DNA from: Symsagittifera roscoffensis
Taxonomy: Eukaryota; Xenacoelomorpha; Acoela; Convolutidae
Length of the DNA stretch: 64,000 bases
Direction of reading: 5' to 3'
Assembly (NCBI RefSeq): GCF_963678635.1
Contig: NC_087064.1
Location: 3,037,926 to 3,101,925 of the forward strand
In this document: piece after piece, positions 51,566 through 64,000 of the stretch
Layout of the letters: every line of letters begins with the position of its first letter
Numbering within the stretch: position 1 is the first letter of the stretch
The notes under the pieces: generated by a model
The model's input: the letters and a program-made list of their open reading frames with translations, nothing else
What the model was told of the DNA's origin: nothing
Database searches by the model: none
Program-made: the position numbers and the translations under genes

Positions 51566-54500
51566 TTTGAAATTTGTTTTATTCCATGTAGTTTTGAAAT
51601 GCTATAATCTAAAAATTGAATTTGTTGTTCCAATTTTTGATACGAAAGTAACGAAATATTTGTGCTCGGGGTGGGTTTTTTTTTCTTCAGACAAATTTCG
51701 ACTTTTTAACTAGCCATTTTTGACGGAATTTTTAAATATCATTCGAAAACTATTGTTGTCATGAGCTCAAATTTGAAAAGATATTTCACCTCTGAACCTT
51801 TTTCGTAAAGTTATGGGGGTTTAAAGATTGCCATTTTGGCCAATTTGGGACAATTAACGCGCGATTTAATTCGCGCTATTAACGCGTAAGCGGAGAATTA
51901 ATCCGTCTTGAAATCGTTCCAATTTGGTTGAGAGAAGCTTATTTGCCAACATTTCTTACAAGGACCGAAATCTATCCTTTTGTTCTTTATATGGCGTGTG
52001 GGGGGATGATTTTCATGAAAAAATTCAAATTTTAGGAATTTTTTTTCATTTTGTTTTATTTAATTTAATTTTTTAATTTTTTTTTACTGCTCCATAAACG
52101 TTAAAAGGCAGTCAGAACTTTCAGGGCTTTGCCCTGATACGAGCAGTCTTGTTTTTTTCCAGTGGAAAGTTTTTCTAATCTGACGTTGGTTTTATTGGCT
52201 ATACACAAAAGACCAAGTTATCAAAAGTTAACTTACCACAACGGTTATTTTTTTTAAGAACTTCCAGTAACATATGAAAAATAATATCAATCCAACGGAT
52301 TTTGAAATTTGTTTTATTCCATGTAGTTTTGAAATGCTATAATCTAAAAATTGAATTTGTTGTTCCGATTTTTGATACGAAAGTAACGAAATATTTGTGC
52401 TCGGGGTGGGTTTTTTTTTCTTCAGACAAATTTCGACTTTTTAACTAGCCATTTTTGACGGAATTTTTAAAAATCATTCGAAAACTATTGTTGTCTTGAG
52501 CTCAAATTTGAAAAGATATTTCACCTCTGAACATTTTTCGTAAAGTTATGGGGGTTTAAAGATTGCCATTTTGGCCAATTTGGGACAATTAACGCGCGAT
52601 ATATTTCGCGCTATTAACGCGTAAGCGGAGAATTAATCCGTCTTGAAATCGTTCCAATTTGGTTGAGAGAAGCTTATTTGCCAAAATTTGTTACAAGGAG
52701 CGAAATCTATCCTTTTATTCTTTATATGGCGTGTGGGGGGATGATTTTCATGAAAAAATTCAAATTTTAGAAATTTTTTTTTCTTTTTGTTTTATTTAAT
52801 TTAATTTTTTAATTTTTTTTACTGCTCCATAAACGTTAAAAGGCAGTCAGAACTTTCAGGGCTTTGCCCTGATACGAGCAGTCTTGTTTTTTTTCCAGTG
52901 GAAAATTTTTCTAATCTGACGTTGGTTTTATTGGCTATACACAAAAGACCAAGTTATCAAAAGTTAAGTTACCACAACGGTTATTTTTTTAAAGAACTTC
53001 CAGTAACATATGAAAAATAATATCAATCCAACGGATTTTGAAATTTGTTTTATTCCATGTAGTTTTGAAATGCTATAATCTAAAAATTGAATTTGTTGTT
53101 CCGATTTTTGATACGAAAGTAACGAAATATTTGTGCTCGGGGTGGGTTTTTTTTCTTCAGACAAATTTCGACTTTTTAACTAGCCATTTTTGACGGAATT
53201 TTTAAATATCATTCGAAAACGATTGTTGACTTGAGCTCAAATTTGAAAAGATATTTCACCTCTGAACATTTTTCGTAAAGTTATGGGGGTTTAAAGATTG
53301 CCATTTTGGCCAATTTGGGACAATTAACGCGCGATATATTTCGCGCTATTAACGCGTAAGCGGAGAATTAATCCGTCTTGAAATCGTTCCAATTTGGTTG
53401 AGAGAAGCTTATTTGCCATAATTTGTTACAAGGAGCGAAATCTATCCTTTTGTACTTTATTTGGCGTGTGAGGGGATGTTTTTCATAAAAAAATTCAAAT
53501 TTTAGAAAAAAAAAATTCATTTTGTTTTATTTCATTGAATTTTTTAATGTTATTACTGCTCCATAAACCTCAAAAGGCAGTCGGGACATTCAGGGCTTCG
53601 CCCTGATACGAGCAGTCTTGTTTGTTTTTATGCACAAAATTTCTGCCTTTCGCGTAAATTTAATTGTTGAATGTGAAATTAGGTGTTTGATGTCAGTTAA
53701 GTTAGAAGTTTGATGAGATTGAAACTTTTCTTACCAAAAAGAAGCTGCTTAGCCGTGAATCGTAAGAAAGTTTCAAGCATTTGGTTCATTCATAAAGACT
53801 ACCTTGAAATTAAAACAAGGGGCTCAAATTTAGCGCAATTGAGATACGATATGCATCCCTAATAAAAATTCATGGTTAATTTCTTTCTATTTTTAAAACA
53901 ATTTACGTTTCGTGAGTAACAAGTAGCAAAAAGTTGGAACGTTTAAATAAAATTCTTAAAAATAATTCCTCGATTTCAGGAAAACTCATTTTGCAGTTGA
54001 TTTTTTGATTTTTCGGTCGAATTTTAAACAACTCTATCTGAAAATATATCTTTTGCACGCTTTTTAAAAAAGTTCAGTTTTTAAAAATGTTTTTGTTTGC
54101 TTCAACTTTTGGCAAATCTCTATCATATTTATCTTTTTTTTTGCTTTTCTAACTGATTTTGTTAATTTCTACAATTTTTCAAGTTCTATTCATATATATT
54201 CTTTTTATGTCAATATCTACTTCGATCAATTTGGAACAGAAAATATGATAGTCATACGCATTCAGTTTAAGCTCATCCGAAACCTTTTGATAAAACTCAA
54301 AACAGCACAATAATTTTTAAAAGTTTTTCTCTTATGTTAAAAACGATGGCATAGAAAGGTATTTTTCTTCTTTTCAGGAAGATCAGATGATGGAGGCTGC
54401 GATGAGTCCTTTTGACAAGCCGATGGCTGAGGACCAATTCGACCCACAGTCACTCTTCTACGATTTCGGCTAAATTATCTCAAGTCTATTATAGAAAAAA

Positions 54501-57500
54501 AACTGTGCTAGTAGCAAAACAAGCCATACATTAAAAAACGACTATTTCCACTTTCCCACCACATTTCGAAATTTCCAATCTCAGTTGTTTTACGTGTTCT
54601 AATGGCTAAATTTGCAATGTTAAGATTCGAAGTATGAAGAATAAATATATGAAGGTGACAATGTTGAATTGGTTTTCAAAAATGAAACTCAAATGTGTGT
54701 GTGGTGGGGAGATTGAAAATTGGAATTTGAAATGTTGGGCCATGAAGTAAACTCTGAAAATTAAAATTTTCGTAAACTCTTTTCCTGCAACCCAGCAATT
54801 GATGCTTAAATACAGTGATAATTTAATCCCGCTACAAAAAATTGCATTGCAATCAAAGAGATTTATCGCCGTTTTATTTTCATTTTTTTTTGCTAAATAA
54901 ACTGAAACATGAGCAAGCATTTTTCAAATTTACTGGTGCGTTTAATGAGTGCAATTCTGCTGTTATGCTAATTGAGAGGCGTAGAAACCAGCCAAAATAG
55001 AAACCATCTTTCCTATAAATTATTAACACGAAATGAACTCTTATATAATTACGCTTGCGATAAGCAAGCGTAATCTAATCGGAATATTGATTTTTTTCGG
55101 GCAAACAACTTATTTAACAGAATCATTTGAATCACTCTGTATCTTGGTTCATAATAATTTCAAATTTCAAAGTGTCTTCCGCGCAGCTAGTCTGGAGGTA
55201 ACGAATAAGCCTGCGACAGCAAAGATTTTGTGTTCGAATCTGAGCAGAGTCCATTTTTTGAAACGGGAAATATTCCGTTACAAAAAATTGTCCGCTTATT
55301 GTTCGTCTGATTATGTTTTTGTCGGCTTAATTTTCACATCTAAAAATGTTTTTGCTGTATGCAGTTTTCATTGTAGTTGCTTTTAATGTCTTCTTTTAAT
55401 CCTGCAGTTTGTAATTCTACTAACCTTGACTTCGTATAGATATTTTTTTCGCTTGAAAATTTTTTCGGCCCAAATGATTTCAGCTTATATCTGATCAACA
55501 TCCTAACCTAATTTGGGTCGTTTATGTGAACCAATTTTTTCATGGTTTTTTTTCGCACAAAACATTAAAATATTATTATAGAATTTATATTTTGAAGTTT
55601 TTCAGGGCAAAAAAAAATATTTTTGATCAATAATTGATATTGAGTTTTCATTAAACTGTCTCAAATATGTTTTTGGACGTATCTTTTGCAAGCAAAACAT
55701 CATTACAGACAACATTTGGAGGTTTTCTGAACATTTTTGCTTCTTCTTTGGACTTATTGGCTTTTCTTTCATGTCTGCTAGCTTGCAATGCTGTTTTTGT
55801 GGTATCGCTTTGCCTCTGTGTCTTCAATGTTGAACCCTAACATCTTTCAGGTTCCTTTTTAAATAGCCTATGGGTAATGCCGTTGCCTCTGCCTCTTAAA
55901 TTTGGAATCCGCGGCTCGGCCGGACCTTGTTTTTTTTTAGTTTTTATGCAATTTAAAAAAATTGGTTAAAATTAAAATGTCGGACTTTCATTTGCCTACT
56001 CAATTTTCGTCAGCTAACTTGCCCTATCACAGATTTTGCTTGTTCTGTAGCAATTTTCATTGCGAGTACAAGTGTTGTTCTATCTAGTATCAGGGGAAAA
56101 CTTGAAAGTTTTGATTTTTTTCATAAATTCATTTTTTCGGCTCAACTTGTGCCTGCTCAAAGATTGTCCGCTTTGTTGCTACAGTAGTGCAAGTGTTGTT
56201 CATCGTAGTCTCAAATGGGACTTACAACTTAAAGATTTTTTACAAATACTTTTTTTTGGCATCAATCTGTGTCTGCTCAAGATTGTCGACTTCGTTCACT
56301 CTTTTCAAGTTTTGTGCCTTGCTAAATTTATATCCAAATTTTAGTAATTTTTGCCTGGAATGAATTTCTATCGAAACATCGAAAAATTCGAATTTTTGAT
56401 ACACCTACTTTTGTATTTTTTCATAATTTTAAAAAAAACTGACTTTTGTTTTTTTAAAGCTCTTGTTGCATCGCAAGTGATGCGAAGCTTAATTTTGCAT
56501 CAATGTAAAAATTTAAGAATTAACAAAATTCAACAGAAAAGAACACATTGAAAAGAAGTAATTTTAAGGGGCGCGATTGAAGCTATGATAAAACCCGGGT
56601 TGAGGCGTTCTAGTCATGTTTCGACCGTTGCGACCTAAAATAGCTAAATTTCAATTAATTCGACCAAAGAGGGCTGTTTCAACGGATTCGACACAAATCG
56701 ACCATGTTTCAACCGACATGACCCAATCAACTTATGTTGCGACCTACTTGACCGAAGAAAATGAAATCTGTGTTCGATTCAAGAGGGCTATATTTTGACC
56801 GAATCGACCACATTTGGCTATGTTTCGACCGACTCAACTGAAGCAAAAATGAGTTCATTTGTGTTCGACCCAATCGTGCTACGTTTCGACCACCCCGACT
56901 CAATTTTACTATGTTTCGAACTTTTAATTTATGCAAGTCAAAAGTTGATCAGCTTTGATGTTTTTCACCACTAACTAGTATAGTAGAAACTTGACTCCTT
57001 GAGTTCGACTGTTTTGAGACTCTGTTTAGACCATGCTTTGACCCCACTTTGTGTTCGACTATGTTTCTACTACATATTGTGTTCGGCTATGTTTTGACTA
57101 CACTTTGTATTAGACTTTTTGTTCGACTATGTTTCGACCACACTTTGTGTTCGGCTATGTTTCGACTACACATTATATTAGACTTTTGTTCCAATATTTT
57201 TCGACCACACTGTGTTTGGCTATGTTTTGACTACACATTGTATAAGACTTTTTTAAACTCAATTAGTCATGTAGAAAAAATAATTTCTTCTGAAAATGTT
57301 TTAATTTAAAGATTTGAGAAACATTATACAAAGTCAATAGATTTTGAGAAACAGTATTTTTTCTTACATAAAATAAGAAATTCATTTTCGCATTTTTAAA
57401 AATTATCTCTCAATAATTAATCAAAAACAATTATTTTGTTTTAAATACTAAATGACCGTTTTTGATGAGAAACTTTGAGTCCAATTCTAAGATTGGCTCA

Positions 57501-60500
57501 ACATGTCCAACGTAATACTTCCGTGAAAAAACTAACAGATCTGTATTTGTGTCGCTTTTTCCTCGCTTCGAAACCCACTTCAACCCAGCTCTAGCTTTTG
57601 AATAAGATTGTGCAAATAATTTCGGCCCAATTTTAAGGCTTGATTTGGATTTTTGTTTTTCAACGGGAGCATTTTTTTTCGGGTGTTTTTATTTTTTCCC
57701 CTAGCAACAGATACCACCAATCATCGTCGTGTGATATATCATAATAAAACTGTTTTAGTCGAGTGCTGAACAACATTAAAAAACCGGTTTCACTTTTTTG
57801 ATATTCATCTAAATTCGAGCGAATAATAGGCTTATATTTTTTATTTTCTAAAACTAACTATTATTTGTTTTTGCCAAAGCAATTTAGTTGTCAAGAATAT
57901 TTTTAGCGCCTTGTTAGTAAAAATTTAAGAACGATCAAAAAAACTTTGCAAAACTTGAAAAAGTTTTGAAAAATTTATCTGAACTTTTTTGATTTTCCAA
58001 ATTTAATATAATTCATGTAAAAAAAATTTTCTCAACGCCCCAAACTGATTAGCAAGCATGTGCATGATATAGCGCGCTCTCGGGAGCAAAAAACGGTATC
58101 CTTCATTCCAAGGTCTAATGCGTGTTCTGCTGACCATCGAGTCAATGGGTAAACCAAGGAACATCAAATCAATGCGGATCTGATGATGCCAGAGTCAAGG
58201 CCACTTCCCGTGGAGCTTAGGGCTGGTGTCAAGGCGGACACGAATCATCTGGAGACAAGAGGTCACGATTTTTTTTTGGATCCAGGAGTGCGATCGCCAT
58301 TTTATCATAGCAGTATTGGTTCTTTTCCGTTTTCCTCCTCATGTGAAATTTTACTTGTACCTTTTTTGTTCACATTTCCGACTGTTACAAAAATTGGCAT
58401 GCCAATTAATAAGGCTATGACAGTTGTTTTGTCGTCATACCCAACCTTTTAACACCCTTCCTTAAACTATAAAGGTTATTCTTATGTGTTATGTGAGGGG
58501 AGGGAGGGGGGGGGGCGAAGAGCCGCGGTGTTCGCTGATCTAAGACCAAAATACCGTTGTTTTTTTCAAGTTGGCTCATTTGTAAAGTAAGGTTGCATTT
58601 TTGTGAGAGCCAAATACGAAAATGGAAAACAGCTGTCACTGGACTGGAATAGTTGTCACTGGAAAATATATCCAAATGACTTTTTTTGGAAGTTAGATTT
58701 GGTTGCGTTATGATGGAGACTCAATTTAGTTTTTACCCGTGTTCTGCCATAAATTAAACTTTATTTTGTCAACAAAAATATTATTTAGCTCCAGCTTGGC
58801 CGATTCAATGAAAATGCACCTTGTGATGATCAGACAAGAGCAAGTCGTGCACATCGTATCGAGATACCAGATCACAGGAATCAAGTACTTAAGCAATAAT
58901 CAACTCAAATGTTTCATAACTCTTTTGCCAAGTAGGCCAAACTGGAGCATTTTCTAATTCAGTCCAATATTGAAAAAAATAGACAGATTGTACTGACTGG
59001 CCAATTTTTGCTTATAAATAATGATAGTCACTGGGTGTGATATTAGAACACTTAATTATTCGTCGATCATCATAACTTGTATAGAAAAATTCAATGAAAG
59101 AAAATCGCGAAATAAAGCCAGATTTTTTTTTTCAAATTTTTGTTTCTTTTTTTACTAACTTTCCTTAGCCTATGTTTACTTAAGAGACAAATGAATTACG
59201 GACAAATTTCAAAACTGAGAATTACTTTAACCTACAATAACAAAAAAGAACAAAATTTAAATTGGACTTTCAGCACTCAATCATCCCCGAGTTGAGGGGG
59301 CCAAATTATGGAATGACCATTGTCCGCTCTCTACTTTGTTGGTCAAACGATTTAAATTGTCTTCGTTGTGAGTCAAACAATATCCGCTGTTGACTTTGGA
59401 TGACTTTGGTCGACCAAGATTGGATTTTGCTCGACTGTGGTCAGCTTTGAGCACTTCTGATTAAAGTCCATTGACTTTCCTGAATCTTTTAGACCTCGCA
59501 TTCAAGTTGTTTTTAATATCTGTATCGACCCTGGTCGACTTGATAAACCCTGCCGACTTATGTATCAATCAACGCTCGTCGACTCATGTTTTGACCCTAT
59601 CAACCATGTTCGACACTTGTCTCATGTACCGACCCTGTCAACCATAATTGGACACTTGTCGCCTCAAGTTTTGTTTGGACCCTGGTCGACCAAAGTTTCT
59701 GTTAACCTGCATGTCTTGGACCGAATAGCCTTATTTTGCCTGACCCATACATGTCTATACATGACTCGATCATCTCAACACGGTACTATGTCTTCAATTG
59801 CTTGAAATTGTCAGAAAAATTGAAGCAATCAAACCAATTCATTTTGGCACTGAGAAGTTTTTGAGTTTTTTCTAGAATCCGAATTACAACAGATAGCATT
59901 TAATATAGTGCTACATTGTACAATTGACGAGCTTTCTTTGAGGTAGTCTTCCTAAAACGTAGGAACAATTGGTGATTGCAATATGTTCAAACCTCTATTT
60001 TTTTGACATCTTTTTTGAATTTTATTGGGTTTCTAAAGACCATTCTGATACAATGACATCGTATTGAGAAAATTTTTCATTAAAATACTTCTGGAGTAAT
60101 GGAATAGTTTATGAAATCACAGAGGAAAAAAGGAACCTATGCTTTTGCAAATTGGTCAAATGTTCGGGCTGGTTACATTTCATTAAATTGTGACCACAGT
60201 AAAAATTTCTCAAATATGTTTAATGAAGCGGAAAAAGCATTAAGATTACTAAAAACGAAAGCTAATACAAAAATGATGAAAGCTTCTAAGCGTTGATTGA
60301 AGAAGCTTCCATTGATGACGCGATTTCTTTTTGGGTCTCCCTTGAAAAAAAGACAGCCAAGGGGTACTTTTAATTTAGACACCTTTTTGCCATTTTAACC
60401 CCAATTAGCTTCATTTGAAAGCCTAAAATGACAAGAGGTTCAATTGGCAGACTGAATTAAGTGCCGAAAAAAACCAAAAAAAAAAGTTATCAAGAACTTC

Positions 60501-62488
60501 AAAAAAAACGATTTTGCGTTGAACGACAGCAAACCTAAATTTTTGGTGTCCATATTTTTGTTTTGAGTTAGATTTTTACAAAAATTGCTGCTCTTTTTCA
60601 AAAAAATGGCTAGTATGGAAGTAAAAATGTAGCATTTAATTAATACTAGAGTGAATCTTTTCAAAATCCTTGATATTTTTAAGAACGAATGTTAAAGTTA
60701 ATAAAAAACACTTAAAGGCAAGCTGCGGTTATATGTACTTGATTTTTAAACAAGTTCTCATAACTTGAAAAAAATAACTGTTCTGCTATTAGACTGACTC
60801 ACTGTAGCAATTTTTTGGCCATACAAAAAGTCACCTAATCCTTGGTTTAATCTTAAATCATATCCTTTTTCCCGCTCTTTTCATAACCTCGCAAAAATGC
60901 GGGCAAAAGGCGCTAAGTTGCCCAAATTACTTTTATTTGATTAGTAGAATTAGCGTATTAGTCTGTTTTAAATAATTTTTTCTTCAGATTTCAGACCTAC
61001 TGAGTGGTATGTTACTCTTTATTACCACTGCAAATATGTTGAACACTTTTTTTTAAAAGCAGCCGAAGTGTGAATAAACAGAAAAACGAGCAAAGTATAA
61101 GCAAGCCGAAAGTTAAATAATTTGTATTGATATTTGTTTGATTTTTTAACTGTTAAAACCTAATTATTGGTAGATAGATTACGTAACTGCTCATTAATTT
61201 CGGCTGTTTTGTATGGTCGCTGATTTATCATTTGGTTCGTTTAAATACCGCCGTTGCGCAGAATCTTTTTCCGCAGGAAGGAATTCTGCAACCTTTTCCT
61301 TTGTTCCTATGGGCTAATTAGTTGTTTGATCCGAAATATAATTAGTGCCAATCCGCTCTTTCATTGAATTGTGAAAATACCTAAAAGTATAAACTACTGT
61401 CATCTTCTGATTCTATAATTCGTCTCATTATTATTTTTATTAAACTCAAAACGGATTTAACGACTAATTCAAACTAGGTTTGGTTTACCAGGTATACCTG
61501 AAATTTCGTGAACGTTTTTTTTTCTGGGCTCAATTTTGAACTTTTGATCTTTTGTACTTAGAGTTTTTCAATTGTCGAGACTCTTTGTCATCTTTTATCA
61601 TAACTTCAAATATTTGGGAGAAAAATTGAGGCTTTTTTTCCCGCTATAAAATTTAACTTTAAAAATTTTGGACAAAAATTATTTTTTGGTTTATGAAAAC
61701 ATGGTAGGATTTCGCCGTTACTTTAATGAGCACACCGGATAAAACAAGAGATCGAGAAATCCTAGGAACATTTCTTAAAACATAGGAAACAGAAACTTCC
61801 GGGCTCATTTTCCCAACCAATTTATCCCACTTTTATCACTTCCTCTTACGTTGGGCTGAACAAAAGAAGTTGGTGAGTTTTTTTTCAGTTTCTTTCAATT
61901 CTAGTTACCTTCAAAAAAGAATAACTTTCCCTAGTTTCCAATATACTTAACTGGGTTATTAAAAGGTACCAACTAAAAACAACAAAAAGTAAGAAGAGAA
62001 AGTTAAATCATTGGTTAAGTACAAAAAAGACACTAAAATGCTTCCAAAGAGCTTTCAGATGTCATCACTTACCATGAATGCCTCCTAGATATAACTTTTA
62101 CTTTATTGCAAAAATACTATTACCAGCATGCACCCTCATACAGGTTTGCAAATTAGCTATTACAAGTATATGTCTCGAGTTTTCAATTTATTTGTTTTGC
62201 GGTGCTAAAATAGAAGCCGGTTTTATACCTTTTTATTAGGGACTTTTATGCAAAACAGTCAAAAGTTGGAGAACTCACGTCAGCACAAATTCACTTGGGA
62301 TTAAACCGAAGCAAGACGAGAAAAATTTAACAGAGGGAAAAATTCAGAGCCGAAAACTGGACAAACATAAGTAAAAATAGAGAATTTTGGAGCATCCATT
62401 GAGAGGTAAATTGGATACTTTTGTGTGTAATTCCCAAAGTAATTCTTTGCCTTTTGTTTTTCCGTATTAATTTGCTTTTTATCCCGTG
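51566..62488 (+). repeat. 10.9-kb tandem unit, copy 3 (10923 bp)
   Basis: Starts tttgaaattt after ttatcccgtg and ends ttatcccgtg, where the sequence leaves the repeat (cttacaccatac). Offsets to copy 2 are 10921. Array monomers at 51566-53622. Private differences include 51957 and 56127. Confidence 0.93.
54378..54473 (+). CDS. Host gene distal last exon, copy 3
   Basis: Third identical copy with acceptor, 31 codons and TAA; AATAAA at 54640-54645. Same reservations as for copy 2. Confidence 0.6.
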   Translation, partial: EDQMMEAAMSPFDKPMAEDQFDPQSLFYDFG

Positions 62489-62659
62489 TCTTACACCATA
62501 CTTTCCACTGTTAGAGAGGAGGACATAATAGCCCTACTGGTCTCAAAATAGAAAACTTCTCACTTATTCAGTTGTGTTATAATCTGAAATTTTTCTTATA
62601 TTTTTTGAATCTTCTTTTTCTACAAACTGAGTTCTTAAAGACATCATTTTGAGACATCA

Positions 62660-63700
62660 TTCACTGTACTCAATTCGACATGTAACAAAACAATTTCTTC
62701 TGAATTAAATTACACACAATTTATAGATTTGAGAAACCGTATAATTGCTTACATCAATTATACAATTTATTTTCGCAGCTTTTTTCAGTTTTTTTTTATT
62801 TTGATTTTTTTTCCAAATACTAACGTTCTTCATGCAAAAAATACAAAAAATTTGAGTCCAAATCTAAGATTGGCTCGACATATTCAACGCAATACTTCTG
62901 TGAAAATAACTAACAGATCTGCATATGGGTTGCTTTTTTATGGAAGTCATAGGGAATTGGTAAACTAACTCATGTGCTTCTATTTAAAAATCAAGACATG
63001 ATCCAATATATTTTATGACATGTTAATTCCAAACTTACATATTCACTTTTGGTCATTTTTGAAGTTTATGGTGCTAAAGATGTACCAGTCGAATTTTTTG
63101 AAGGTAGCTTACCAAAATTTCGATTCAACTGTGGAAATTACAAAAAGTAAGTAGCTCTCGCTTTTTTATTGCTTCAAAACCCAGTTGAACCCAGCTTTTG
63201 AAACCTAGCTAAAACTTAAAACTACCCTTCCGATTTTCAGTGCTGCTATTTTTACTGCTGCCACCTATTGATTAGCTTGCGCAATCAAAAGTTAGCCCAA
63301 TTTTAAAGCTTGATTTAGATTTTTTTTTATTTTTTAGTTTTACTCAAAGAAAATTAGTTATGAAGAATTGTTTTAGCGTCTTGAGAGTGAATGCTTAAGA
63401 AAAAAAAATCTGCAAACTTTGAAAAAATTTTGGAAAATTTTATTTGCATTTTTTTAATTTTTGAAAATTTAATTTGACTTATGTGAAAATTTTGTCTCAA
63501 ATATCCCCAATTTTTGTCTCAAATTTTTCTCAAATATCCCTATTTTTTTATATCAAACATCCTTGAATTTCGTTTAGATTCTCTCATCCCACCAAAAACA
63601 AAAAACCACACAATTCGATAAAAAAAATTGTAGTTTTTTTAAAATATGGTCGGAATATTCTGTGCTTCTTACGCAGCAACCGGTTATCCTTGTGATATGT
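62660..63700 (+). repeat. Diverged interspersed repeat related to 35410-36180 and to family 2
   Basis: Shares with the tandem unit aatttcttctga, agatttgagaaac, ctaagattggctc(g/a)acat and aactaacagatctg in the same order. Its right end (atatggtcggaatattctgtgcttc) matches the conserved 3' tail of family 2. This links the 126-codon ORF relic with the family-2 repeats: they may be parts of one larger element. Confidence 0.5.
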
Positions 63701-63844
63701 TTTGAAAACTACACAACTCCTAAACTTTTTTTCATGAATTGTATTACTGGGCCAAACGGTGTATTTTTAAATTTCAAGCTGATTCCGCAATTAGCTCGAC
63801 AAGGCTCAGTCGTGAAAACCCCAAGAAGGCATGTAGTTCTTAAA

Positions 63845-63910
63845 CAGGGGCGCAACAGTGGTTCGCCGTGATGAGCTGTACAGCTCTTGTGTTGGTTCTT
63901 TTCCCCGTGG
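63845..63910 (-). repeat. Short interspersed repeat, hAT-type terminus, cut by the gap
   Basis: Starts CAGGGGCGCAACAGTGG and is the reverse complement of 23622-23687 with few differences. It is truncated by the Ns at 63911-64000. Confidence 0.65.
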
Positions 63911-64000
63911 NNNNNNNNNNNNNNNNNNNNNNNNNNNNNNNNNNNNNNNNNNNNNNNNNNNNNNNNNNNNNNNNNNNNNNNNNNNNNNNNNNNNNNNNNN

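Noticed and set aside
29721..62488. The 10.9-kb unit as one giant transposon (Maverick, Helitron or virus)
   Set aside because: No long ORFs, no terminal repeats, no target duplication; the edges fit a simple tandem duplication of local genomic DNA including a host exon.

Overview
The window is AT-rich, intron-dense animal DNA. It holds the 3' part of one plus-strand, multi-exon protein-coding gene, heavily loaded with transposable elements, and ends in a large tandem amplification. Spliceosomal GT-AG introns, 50-310 nt exons that are clearly more GC-rich than the introns, an intact BEL/Pao retrotransposon, hAT-type miniature elements and Helitron-like repeats all point to an invertebrate metazoan. 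I cannot name the species. No bacterial features, tRNA, rRNA or CRISPR were seen. There are two assembly gaps (8207-8406 and 63911-64000).

Host gene: phase-compatible exons run at 441-491, 5648-5795, 6150-6247, probably 6578-6734, then 18236-18382, 18909-19221, 19640-19719, 22957-23050, 23807-23970, 24711-24953, 26199-26279, 26507-26584, 26894-27109 and 27697-27753 (ending in a stop). An alternative last exon at 32533-32628 is repeated at 43457-43552 and 54378-54473. The 5' end is outside the window. The predicted protein looks like two C2-like beta-sandwich regions joined by a proline/glutamate-rich linker, with a lysine-rich, probably helical tail. I do not recognise the family with certainty; CCDC17/CCDC33-type C2 proteins are the nearest idea.

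Mobile DNA by region. 600-5134: a complete minus-strand LTR element (411-bp LTRs, 5-bp AAATT duplication) in the first visible intron, with no recognisable pol and one long ORF of unknown family. 10185-17449: a complete plus-strand BEL/Pao element (identical 148-bp LTRs, CAGTT duplication, one 1919-codon gag-pol ORF) in the large intron before the exon at 18236. Two hAT-like miniature elements (17831-18118, 28094-28463) keep 8-bp target duplications, and decayed relatives lie nearby. A second class has short asymmetric inverted repeats (GTTCCGAC...) plus a 3' hairpin, like non-autonomous Helentrons. It occurs singly at 6907-7424 and as a head-to-tail array from 29044. A degenerate LINE reverse transcriptase lies at 21910-22440.

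29721-62488: three head-to-tail copies of a ~10.92-kb unit, almost identical. Each contains three Helentron-like monomers, one copy of the alternative last exon with splice acceptor, stop and poly(A) signal, and ~8 kb of sequence without convincing genes. This triplication of a gene's 3' end, the unusual ORF of the 600-5134 element, and the catalytic-site substitutions in the otherwise pristine BEL element are the observations most worth following.
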